From the NCBI GenBank assembly GCA_030637065.1, contig DAOVVQ010000196.1, forward strand, positions 1-7,265: a stretch of 7,265 nt of DNA, given 5' to 3'. The notes under the pieces are model-generated. The model did no database searches, had not been told where the DNA came from, and worked only from the letters and a program-made list of their open reading frames with translations. The stretch comes from Planctomycetota bacterium (GTDB lineage Bacteria > Planctomycetota > Phycisphaerae > Sedimentisphaerales > Anaerohalosphaeraceae). Both the position numbers and the translations under genes were made by a program. Position 1 is the first letter of the stretch; each line of letters begins with the position of its first letter. Positions 1 through 5,766 of this stretch are shown piece by piece.

Positions 1-2
1 CG

Positions 3-965
3 CATAAGCGGTTTGAGGGATTTAGTCTCATACCCGGCGATATGAGGATAGGTTCTGCTAATTATCAGTCGCCCTTAGAGGCCCTTATGGACGGCGTCGC
101 CCCTGGCTGCTGTGTGGATATAGATGCCGATGGCGGGGCTTATAGTGTTGTGAACGTGGGCGAAAGCCAGAACCTTGAGTTTCGCAATCTGTATCTGCAC
201 AACACGGATAAGGGCGATGGCAATGATGTTGTTGCCGCCGGCACTGCTCCGTCGGGGATAATGTTCGTTAATTGCAGGTTCGACAGTGCATACAGGGTGA
301 TGCCTGCGGCCATTACGGGGCTTGAGCTGATAGGCTGTTTCGGCGGAAGTGATCTGGTCAAGCAGGCGTACAGTTTTGCGATCGGCAGCGTGGTGGCCAA
401 TTGCGTCTTGCAGGGCGTGGCGACTCTGATGAGCGCTGTACCCGGAGGGACACTGGTCGTTATTAACAATCTTCTGATTGGCGGGACGGTGGGTGTTCAG
501 GTTGCCGGTCAAGCGGTGATCGTAAATAATACGCTGTTTAATCAGACGGTCTGCTCCATAAAGACGCACAACGCGGCGGCTCAGGCTACGATGTTTAACA
601 ATATCCTTTCGCCGATCCCGGAGACAACTCCGGCTCTTGGCAGTACGAATTCCGGAGGATCGGTGCAGTATAACGATTACAACTGTTATTACTGTGCGGC
701 GGGGGATTTTCCGTTAGATACGCCGATCATGACCGAGAGGCCGGGCGGCACTTTGGCGGTGATGGGCGATCATGCGATCGAGGTTAATGCCGATTTTGCG
801 GATTTCGGCAGCGGCAATTTTCGGCCTTGCAATCCGCTGGTGCTTCGCGGCGGCAGGCCCGATGTAAACGGCAAGCCGATGGCGATGGGAGCGGTTCTTG
901 AACTGAGCCAGTCCGTGATCCGCAGCCGCATGGCAAACCTTGGCAGGCTTGGGATCATTCGATAG
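3..965 (+). CDS. Beta-helix-like protein, possible tail fibre/tailspike (5'-partial)
   Basis: The reading frame is open to the left edge: the codons before the first ATG (position 42) read HKRFEGFSLIPGD without a stop, and no Shine-Dalgarno precedes that ATG. The real start is therefore probably outside the window. The visible 320 residues are full of short beta-strand repeats ending in Asn/Cys ladders (for example FVNCRF, VVANCVL, VVINNLL, VIVNNTLFN, TMFNNIL), typical of right-handed parallel beta-helices such as pectate-lyase-like or tailspike folds. The C-terminal part (EVNADFADFGSGNFRPCNP, then LRGGRPDVNGKPMAMGAV) resembles the tail end of 'choice-of-anchor Q' beta-helix proteins. The protein has about nine cysteines, high for its size. 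Followed by phage-like structural genes on the same strand, a receptor-binding or polysaccharide-binding fibre is the best inference. A secreted cell-surface beta-helix protein is the alternative; the N-terminus that would decide this is missing. Confidence 0.6.
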   Translation, partial: HKRFEGFSLIPGDMRIGSANYQSPLEALMDGVAPGCCVDIDADGGAYSVVNVGESQNLEFRNLYLHNTDKGDGNDVVAAGTAPSGIMFVNCRFDSAYRVMPAAITGLELIGCFGGSDLVKQAYSFAIGSVVANCVLQGVATLMSAVPGGTLVVINNLLIGGTVGVQVAGQAVIVNNTLFNQTVCSIKTHNAAAQATMFNNILSPIPETTPALGSTNSGGSVQYNDYNCYYCAAGDFPLDTPIMTERPGGTLAVMGDHAIEVNADFADFGSGNFRPCNPLVLRGGRPDVNGKPMAMGAVLELSQSVIRSRMANLGRLGIIR

Positions 966-1031
966 GCATTGTCGGGTGTGGTGTTCGTTTGGAAAATATG
1001 GTTTTAGATATGATGGGCAGGGAGCTTACAA

Positions 1032-1478
1032 ATGGCAAACAGTGTAATTGACATACCGTTTTATGTGGCATCGGACGGTCAGCCGCTGATGGGTGCGGCG
1101 GGTGAGATGGATTTTGAGAGCCTGATGACTTTAAGCGGGACGGATAAGAGCGGCAGTGCCCCTGCAATAAGTGAAATCGGGGGCGGCTGGTATAAGTTCA
1201 GCGTAGCTTACGGGTCGGCGCCGTTTGACGGAGGGGACCTGATCGGCGTGATCGATGCCGACAAGTCAGGCAGCAACAACCTTGCCAACTGCGAGCGTTA
1301 TATACCGGTTGAAGTGCGGCTGGATTTTTACGCTCTCATGCGGTTGGTGAATAAGATGAGTCAGGACAAGGTTACGGGTGATATACTGCTTAAGGATTCG
1401 GCGGGCAGTACCATATTGAAGCTGGGTATAACCGACGGGCAAAGCACGCTTGACAGAGATCCCGGGGCGGTGGTTTAA
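1032..1478 (+). CDS. Small phage-type structural protein, 148 aa (hypothetical)
   Basis: The ATG is preceded by AGGGAG (1019-1024) at 7 nt spacing, which fixes the start. There is no signal peptide or membrane segment. The N-terminal half is beta-rich, with an 'ISEIGGGWYKFSV' stretch (residues 47-59) followed by 'GDLIGVIDAD'. That pattern resembles the Ig-like or carboxypeptidase-regulatory-like domains found in small phage tail and fibre-associated proteins. A short helix (around residues 98-112) leads to a C-terminal stretch, DILLKDSAGSTILKLGITD, that reads like the common phage tail motif 'kLyDddGtTvL..w.vtD'. It sits 66 nt after the beta-helix gene and its stop lies 1 nt before the next ATG, so it is probably translated from the same mRNA and coupled to the next gene. 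A baseplate or fibre accessory role is inferred from motif style and context only; the family is not identified. Confidence 0.6.
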   Translation: MANSVIDIPFYVASDGQPLMGAAGEMDFESLMTLSGTDKSGSAPAISEIGGGWYKFSVAYGSAPFDGGDLIGVIDADKSGSNNLANCERYIPVEVRLDFYALMRLVNKMSQDKVTGDILLKDSAGSTILKLGITDGQSTLDRDPGAVV

Positions 1479-1479
1479 G

Positions 1480-2166
1480 ATGGAAACCAAATTCTTTGAC
1501 AGTCTGTTCGAGGGGGACTCCTGCAACGGTGTTAAGCTGGGCATGGGGCTGACCGGCGGTGATTTCTGGCCGAGGGTTGCGGGTTGTCAGAATCTGTATC
1601 GCGGCGGAAGTATTCGGTCGGTTGATTTTAGCGAGGTTCTGTTGGTGACCGATGCGGAGCAGGGTTTTGTCAGTTTTGTGCCGCTAAACGGGCATCAGGC
1701 GGGAGAAGTGTACTTCTATGTATTGCGGCGAGTGAACGGTTGCGGGTATGAGGAGCAAACCTTGGGCGCGGCGGTTAAGGCGGTCTTTGATAATGCCGGC
1801 GATCTGATCTCAGCCGGATGCAACCGTGTCTTTGGGTTTTTTGTCGAGCAGGTTGCCGGCTCTAAGTACAGGCTGGTGTGGTACTACTGTCCGATCGGGC
1901 AAGGTGCGACATGCGATCATTTCGACGTTTACGGTGACGGTGGGTCCGGTGAGATCGATTATGAAACGGTTGTTGCCGCGGTCGACTATATTGGGGCTGG
2001 ATTTTACAGTTACGAAAGCGATCTGTCCGCCGGTGAAAGTATGCTGTTTAGTATCCGGGCTGTGTCGATTGACGGGGGCAGCGACGGGTTTGCCGGAGAG
2101 ATCGAGATTCAAGTCAGCGATTCGGCCCCGCAGGCTGTCGGGATTCTGCGGGTAAAGGCTGTTTAA
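1480..2166 (+). CDS. Structural protein with fibronectin-III-like C-terminal half, 228 aa
   Basis: I start it at the ATG one base after the previous stop (TAAGATG, 1476-1482). A TTG ten codons upstream (1450) is in frame but lies inside the previous gene and is less likely. The ribosome site is weak, so translation is probably coupled to the 148-aa gene. Residues 1-110 show no fold I recognise. The C-terminal half runs from YRLVWYYCP through FDVYGDGGSGEIDYETV and FYSYESDLSAGESMLFSIRAVSIDGG to IEIQVSDSAPQAVG. This is the strand order and Trp/Tyr spacing of a fibronectin-III-like domain, including the 'F.IRA' G-strand-like signature. Such domains decorate phage tails and surface proteins and often bind carbohydrate. 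No signal peptide is present, which fits a particle component assembled in the cytoplasm. Six cysteines in 228 residues is unusual. The assignment to tail or fibre is inferred from the neighbours. Confidence 0.6.
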   Translation: METKFFDSLFEGDSCNGVKLGMGLTGGDFWPRVAGCQNLYRGGSIRSVDFSEVLLVTDAEQGFVSFVPLNGHQAGEVYFYVLRRVNGCGYEEQTLGAAVKAVFDNAGDLISAGCNRVFGFFVEQVAGSKYRLVWYYCPIGQGATCDHFDVYGDGGSGEIDYETVVAAVDYIGAGFYSYESDLSAGESMLFSIRAVSIDGGSDGFAGEIEIQVSDSAPQAVGILRVKAV

Positions 2167-2202
2167 CGATGCACAGGTGGGGTGATAAAATGGAGCGGTG
2201 GT

Positions 2203-4032
2203 ATGTCTAACAGGATAGATTTTTTCGGACCGGAACAAATGCAGTTGGCGGTGCCAGCGGGGAAGCCGCAGGTCTTTCTGGAAGGTCGATTGTGCCCGTT
2301 TTTAGAGGTTAGCGAAATTGTGAGGGCCTCCGATCCAGGATTTGGTTGGGCGAGGCTGATATACAATACAGCGGGATTGGAGGGTGCGGATGTGATCTCG
2401 CCCGAGCGTATCGAGACGATCGTCCCGATGGGCAAATCCGTTAGTGTGCGGCAGTTGTACAATGGCGGCACGGGCCAGAGTTCTGTTACGGAGCTGTGCA
2501 TATTCAGCGGGCATGTTGAGAGCATTGATACGGAGGTTGGCTCGAAGGGCCGGCTGGTTACGATAGAGGCCAGGGACATTTCCGCCAGGCTCGAGCGAAT
2601 TACCGTGCGTGGCCGGCGAATGGCAACGCAAGATGGCAAGACATTGCGGCTTGACGGTATAGAGGCGGTTTTTAATGCGGACGGAGAGGGTAACGCCTCC
2701 GTGGATGGAATTTTGCATGAGGGTAAGAGCTATGGGGTCTTTGCCGCTGACACGCGTAATGCGAAGTTCTGGAGTTGTGCGGAGGCAGCGGTCTATCTGC
2801 TCAGCGAATATCTTCCATTTGGCCGGGTGCAAATCCCCGGTATAGAGCAGCTTGAGGCGCTAATGCGGTACAGGGTCGCTCTGGAGCTTGATGTCGAGGG
2901 CTTGAGTCTGCTGAAGGCTTTAGGTCGGTGTTGTGAGCAGACGCGGGTGAAGTTCAGGTTCGAGCCGCGGCAGGAGCCAAACGGGCCGTTGCAACGCATA
3001 GTGTTTTATCGCAATGGTGAAGGTGCGGAAGTTGAGCTGAATTGCCAGCAGGCTGGGGAGCAAGTGAGTATATCGCGAACCAATGTGTGGCAGTTGCAGA
3101 GCAGGAGGGATTATTGGCCGGTGACGCACAGGTATATTGGCTGTGGCGACTTTAAGGTTTATGAGGCGACTTTTGATCTGGTCAAGGCGTGGGACCCGGG
3201 GCTGGAAGGCGGGCCTCAATCGGATTATTCGCCGGGCAGTAACAGTGATTTCGACGATGTCCGTGACGTTTATCGCAAGTGGTGTCTGAATGAGGCCGGT
3301 GATTATACGGGTTCGCCTTACAACCAGGGGGAGGCTTTTGGCTTTGCCGGGATTTTCGAGACGGATAATTACGTTCAGCGGCGAAGAAGTTTTCAAAATG
3401 CCCTGAGTACGGACAGCCTTGGCGAGTCGTTGGGCTGTTATCTGGAGGTTTCTTACGACGGAGGTGCATCCTGGCAGGAGTATACGGATTCGTTCGATAA
3501 CCTTGCCGATGAGTGCGGTGTTTGGCTTGACAGCGATACTCTAAGCGGCGATGTGTGGGCGGCGATCTCGGCGGGTACTTTGAAGTTTCGGATGACCGCT
3601 TCGGTTCAAAGCGACGAGCGGTTAAGTTGCGAGTTTGCCGACGGGCCTGTCAACTCGGCGGCGGATGTGGTCGACCATGTGGTGAGCAAGTCGTCCGCGT
3701 TTCAGTTTCGTAAGGTTTCCGGCAAGAGCATTTTTCACAATATTGTGTCAGCCGCTGTCGGCAAACCAGATGAAGTTGACGATATAACGGCTCTGGTGGA
3801 CTATGTCCGCAATCTGTCTGAATCGCATCTTGCTGTTATTGAAACGATCGATGTTCAGACGCCGCTGGTGGCTATGAATTATGAAGTCGGAGGCCGTGTA
3901 ACAGCCGGTTGCGACGGCAGGGATATTTTGGGTATTGTCGCCGACAGCCGAAGTTTGTTCTGGGTCGAACGCGTGCAGATGGATTTCGAGAAGCAAAGTA
4001 CTGATCTGCGAATATTGCGAAGGAGGGTTTGA
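2203..4032 (+). CDS. Phage tail hub-like (gpD/gp27-type) protein, 609 aa
   Basis: I chose the ATG at 2203 because GGAG (2192-2195) lies 7 nt upstream. A GTG at 2182 is in frame with a poorly placed purine run. The N-terminal region ends in a segment like tail-hub/late-control protein D: IFSGHVESIDTEV (residues 100-112), then LVTIEARDISARLERITVRG (118-137), the usual 'F.G.V...' plus 'v.i.arD...L.r..V' layout. A helical 'SLLKALGRCCEQTRVKFRF' segment and beta-rich middle follow, and the C-terminus closes with a 'V..G..I.GIV', 'VERVQMDFEKQSTDLRI' pattern seen in tail-tip proteins. The C-terminal third also holds a beta-sandwich-like insert (YLEVSYDGGASWQEYTDS). The product would form the hub at the tip of a tail tube. 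About twelve cysteines are scattered through it. The family match is by pattern only; a generic phage structural protein is the fallback. It ends in a strong ribosome site and overlaps the next gene by 1 nt. Confidence 0.6.
   Translation: MSNRIDFFGPEQMQLAVPAGKPQVFLEGRLCPFLEVSEIVRASDPGFGWARLIYNTAGLEGADVISPERIETIVPMGKSVSVRQLYNGGTGQSSVTELCIFSGHVESIDTEVGSKGRLVTIEARDISARLERITVRGRRMATQDGKTLRLDGIEAVFNADGEGNASVDGILHEGKSYGVFAADTRNAKFWSCAEAAVYLLSEYLPFGRVQIPGIEQLEALMRYRVALELDVEGLSLLKALGRCCEQTRVKFRFEPRQEPNGPLQRIVFYRNGEGAEVELNCQQAGEQVSISRTNVWQLQSRRDYWPVTHRYIGCGDFKVYEATFDLVKAWDPGLEGGPQSDYSPGSNSDFDDVRDVYRKWCLNEAGDYTGSPYNQGEAFGFAGIFETDNYVQRRRSFQNALSTDSLGESLGCYLEVSYDGGASWQEYTDSFDNLADECGVWLDSDTLSGDVWAAISAGTLKFRMTASVQSDERLSCEFADGPVNSAADVVDHVVSKSSAFQFRKVSGKSIFHNIVSAAVGKPDEVDDITALVDYVRNLSESHLAVIETIDVQTPLVAMNYEVGGRVTAGCDGRDILGIVADSRSLFWVERVQMDFEKQSTDLRILRRRV
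4021..4026 (+). promoter_or_regulatory. Consensus Shine-Dalgarno inside the end of the hub-like gene
   Basis: AGGAGG, a perfect anti-16S match, sits 5 nt before the ATG at 4032 while still coding for the last residues of the 609-aa protein. It settles the start of the 94-aa gene at 4032 rather than the in-frame TTG at 4029, and suggests the small membrane protein is made at a high rate from the shared transcript. Confidence 0.8.
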
Positions 4033-4316
4033 TGAGCAGCAAGAATCGAAAATGGCGATTAAACCGTCAGGTTAATCTTTCCGTTCTGATCCAGTTGATG
4101 TTCCTGGCGTCGCTGATCGTCGGTAGTTGGGTCAATCTGCAAACTCAGCTCGATCTGCTCCAGCACGATGTGACCTTGCTCTTGCAGAGCCAGAGGGATT
4201 TTCAGCAGAAACTCGAATCCCTGTCCGGCAAGAGTGTCGCCTGTGACTATCGGCTGAGGGCGATCGAGAAGGTTTTGGACTGTGCGCCTTCTACTATGCA
4301 CAGTTTGCGAAAATAA
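4032..4316 (+). CDS. Small membrane-anchored coiled-coil protein, 94 aa (holin/i-spanin-like candidate)
   Basis: The start overlaps the previous stop in a TGATG arrangement and has a consensus AGGAGG. The layout is: a basic N-terminal tail (KNRKWRLNRQ), one hydrophobic helix at about residues 16-33 (SVLIQLMFLASLIVGSWV), then an amphipathic, Gln/Leu-rich heptad segment at about 34-65 (LQTQLDLLQHDVTLLLQSQ and onward), and a short C-terminal part with two Cys. The positive-inside rule predicts the N-terminus in the cytoplasm and the coiled coil outside the inner membrane. Phages carry such proteins after their tail genes, some annotated as holin-like; the topology also fits an inner-membrane spanin. 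With the lipoprotein that follows 62 nt later, it could form a membrane-spanning pair. The existence of the gene is well supported. The lysis role is inference from position and topology. Confidence 0.7.
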   Translation: MSSKNRKWRLNRQVNLSVLIQLMFLASLIVGSWVNLQTQLDLLQHDVTLLLQSQRDFQQKLESLSGKSVACDYRLRAIEKVLDCAPSTMHSLRK

Positions 4317-4378
4317 ACCGGCATAAAGAAGAGCAGGTTGGCGTGAAACTTTGGAAGATATTGAAAGGGAGGCAGGTT

Positions 4379-4963
4379 ATGAAAAGAGCAGGTTTGGCAG
4401 CAATAATGGTCGTGGTTATTTTGGCGATGGGTTGTGATACGCTTCGGTTTGCGCCCGGGCAGAGCCGGAAGCAGAATGCCTGGCTGCATAATCGCACGAC
4501 GCAGTTGACAGCGGATCTGGCCCACAGTGAAGAAACTTCCCGCCAGCTTCAGGAACTGGCCAGGCTCAGCGAAATCCAGAGCAGGGCGTTTACCGCCGAT
4601 TACGGTTTGCCGGACGAGTTTCCGCCGGCGGACAATATCGAGCAGATACTTTCTACGCCCAGTTTTGATCTGGCTGAAAGTGCTGTCAGGGCCTCGGCGC
4701 AGAGGCCGGATGTCTGGGATGTGACCGACGGGGCCATTGAGCTTGGTATCGCTGTTGCCGGATTAGTCGGCGGTATGTATGGAATTAGGGCAAGCCAGTT
4801 CTTAAAGCGGGCCAAAACGAAGTCGAAGGCCCTGCGGGAGATCGTCGGCGGCAATGAGGTCTTCAAACGCGAGCACTCGGAATCCGCTGTCGCGTTCAAG
4901 GCCGCTCATAATACCCAGTCGCCGCAGACGAGACAGTTGGTCGCCGAGCTTAAGACCGCTTGA
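4379..4963 (+). CDS. Lipoprotein with a second membrane segment, 194 aa (phage-associated)
   Basis: The ATG at 4379 is preceded by GGGAGG (4367-4372) at 6 nt. A GTG at 4343 would put 12 extra residues before a normal signal peptide and is less likely. MKRAGLAAIMVVVILAMGC is a lipoprotein signal, with the predicted lipidated Cys at residue 19 and Asp at +2. In enterobacteria, Asp at +2 keeps lipoproteins in the inner membrane; whether that rule holds here is unknown. Residues about 35-70 are polar and helical, probably a coiled coil (TTQLTADLAHSEETSRQLQE). A Pro-rich turn (YGLPDEFPPAD) follows. A second, glycine-rich hydrophobic segment lies at about 119-137 (AIELGIAVAGLVGGMYGI), followed by a very basic stretch (KRAKTKSKALRE). 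Such a tail resembles phage membrane proteins in lysis or tail-end clusters. It is the last gene of the phage-like run, and the next promoter overlaps its stop codon. Its function is unknown. Confidence 0.7.
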   Translation: MKRAGLAAIMVVVILAMGCDTLRFAPGQSRKQNAWLHNRTTQLTADLAHSEETSRQLQELARLSEIQSRAFTADYGLPDEFPPADNIEQILSTPSFDLAESAVRASAQRPDVWDVTDGAIELGIAVAGLVGGMYGIRASQFLKRAKTKSKALREIVGGNEVFKREHSESAVAFKAAHNTQSPQTRQLVAELKTA

Positions 4964-4987
4964 CATTACGCCGGGTTGTGGTAGAAT
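4960..4987 (+). promoter_or_regulatory. Sigma70-type promoter of the MBL-fold hydrolase gene
   Basis: TTGACA (4960-4965) is a perfect -35 box. After a 16-nt spacer comes TAGAAT (4982-4987), five of six matches to TATAAT, preceded by TGG (4979-4981), an extended -10. Transcription should begin near 4994, giving a leader of about 17 nt to the ATG at 5011. The -35 box overlaps the TGA stop (4961-4963) of the upstream lipoprotein gene. The hydrolase therefore need not depend on the phage-like operon. Confidence 0.75.
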
Positions 4988-5010
4988 CCTGCCTTTGCAA
5001 AGGAGCTAAT

Positions 5011-5643
5011 ATGGAAATGCGTCATCTTATTCTCGGCGATTACCAGACCAACAGCTACGTTCTGACCGCGGCTGAGGAGGCGAAGGACTGCGTGATCGTC
5101 GATACCGGGCTTGCAAGCGAGCCTCTGATCGCCCTATTGAAGGAGAACTTGCTCAATCCTGAACTGCTGATCCTCACGCACGGCCATGCCGACCACATTG
5201 GCGGGGTTGCTGTTCTGCGCGAAAACTTTCCCGACGTAAAGGTCGCGATCCACAAGAACGATGCTGACATGCTCGTCGACCCAGCCATGAACCTTTCCGC
5301 ACTGGCTGGTATGAACTGCGTGTCCGCTCCCGCTGAGATAATAATAGAAACCGAAGAACCCATCGAATCCGCAGGCCTGAAATTCCGGGTCCTCTATACA
5401 CCGGGCCACACACAGGGGGGGATATGCCTCTATTGCGAATCTGAGGGCACGGTCTTCGTCGGCGACACGCTCTTTGCCGGATCGATCGGCAGGACGGATT
5501 TCCCAGGCGGCGACTTCAACCAGCTCATCAGCGGCATAAAAGAAAAACTGCTCACCCTGCCTGACGAAACCAAAGTCCTCCCCGGCCACGGACCGGCGAC
5601 CACGATCGAGACCGAAAAAAAGTTCAATCAGTACGTACAGTAA
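5011..5643 (+). CDS. MBL-fold metallo-hydrolase, YcbL/glyoxalase II-like
   Basis: This is a complete 210-aa cytoplasmic protein of the metallo-beta-lactamase superfamily, close in length and sequence to the short glyoxalase II-type enzyme YcbL (about 215 aa). The metal ligands are all visible: THGHADH (residues 56-62, giving His57, His59, Asp61, His62), PGHTQGG (His133), GDTLF (Asp152) and PGHGP (His193). The GRTDFPGGDFNQLISGIK stretch (160-177) closely follows YcbL's own 'GRSDFPRGDHNQLI'. In this family two metal ions hydrolyse thioesters such as S-lactoylglutathione; the true substrate here is unknown, and bacteria without glutathione often carry such proteins. The start at 5011 has AGGAG (5001-5005) 5 nt upstream; the frame is open back to 4960 but that part lies in the promoter. 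It faces the mutase gene and is probably monocistronic. The gene is more C-rich than its neighbours. Confidence 0.92.
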   Translation: MEMRHLILGDYQTNSYVLTAAEEAKDCVIVDTGLASEPLIALLKENLLNPELLILTHGHADHIGGVAVLRENFPDVKVAIHKNDADMLVDPAMNLSALAGMNCVSAPAEIIIETEEPIESAGLKFRVLYTPGHTQGGICLYCESEGTVFVGDTLFAGSIGRTDFPGGDFNQLISGIKEKLLTLPDETKVLPGHGPATTIETEKKFNQYVQ

Positions 5644-5719
5644 ACCGCTAATCATCAGAACAGAGATAACTGTCTTTGGTCTTTTGCGTTGGATGGTATC
5701 GCATGTACAAATGTTAATG

Positions 5720-5759
5720 GAGGCCGGTTTTCAGGATTTCCATTTTTCTGAGAGGCCTC
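5720..5759. repeat. Imperfect inverted repeat between convergent genes (possible bidirectional terminator)
   Basis: GAGGCC (5720-5725) pairs with GGCCTC (5754-5759), and inside it TCAG (5731-5734) pairs with CTGA (5748-5751), leaving a 13-nt loop and a small internal loop. It lies just beyond the stop codons of two convergent genes, where a shared terminator is expected. Neither strand has a clear U-tract after the stem, so a Rho-independent role is doubtful. The remainder of the 5644-5766 gap shows nothing else I can support. Confidence 0.3.
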
Positions 5760-5766
5760 GCCCGGT

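Noticed and set aside
984..1014. Possible promoter in the 966-1031 gap (TATGAT at 1009-1014).
   Set aside because: No acceptable -35 box at 16-18 nt; the gene is better explained by read-through from upstream.
4330..4394. 10-nt direct repeat AGAGCAGGTT at 4330-4339 and 4385-4394, around the lipoprotein start.
   Set aside because: Short, only two copies, and one copy is coding; expected by chance or a small local duplication, with no sign of an attachment site.
5415..5421. Seven-G run in the hydrolase gene (and a seven-A run at 5615-5621) as possible phase-variation tracts.
   Set aside because: Short runs inside intact conserved coding sequence of a housekeeping-type enzyme; no evidence for switching.
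5134..5655. Long antisense open frames opposite the hydrolase, and others opposite the hub-like and mutase genes.
   Set aside because: They lie fully over well-supported genes, lack ribosome sites and give low-complexity translations; they are shadows of the real frames.
5660..5685. ACAG-6 nt-CTGT mini-hairpin followed by CTTTGGTCTTTT, just after the hydrolase stop.
   Set aside because: A 4-bp stem with little G+C is too weak to call a terminator.
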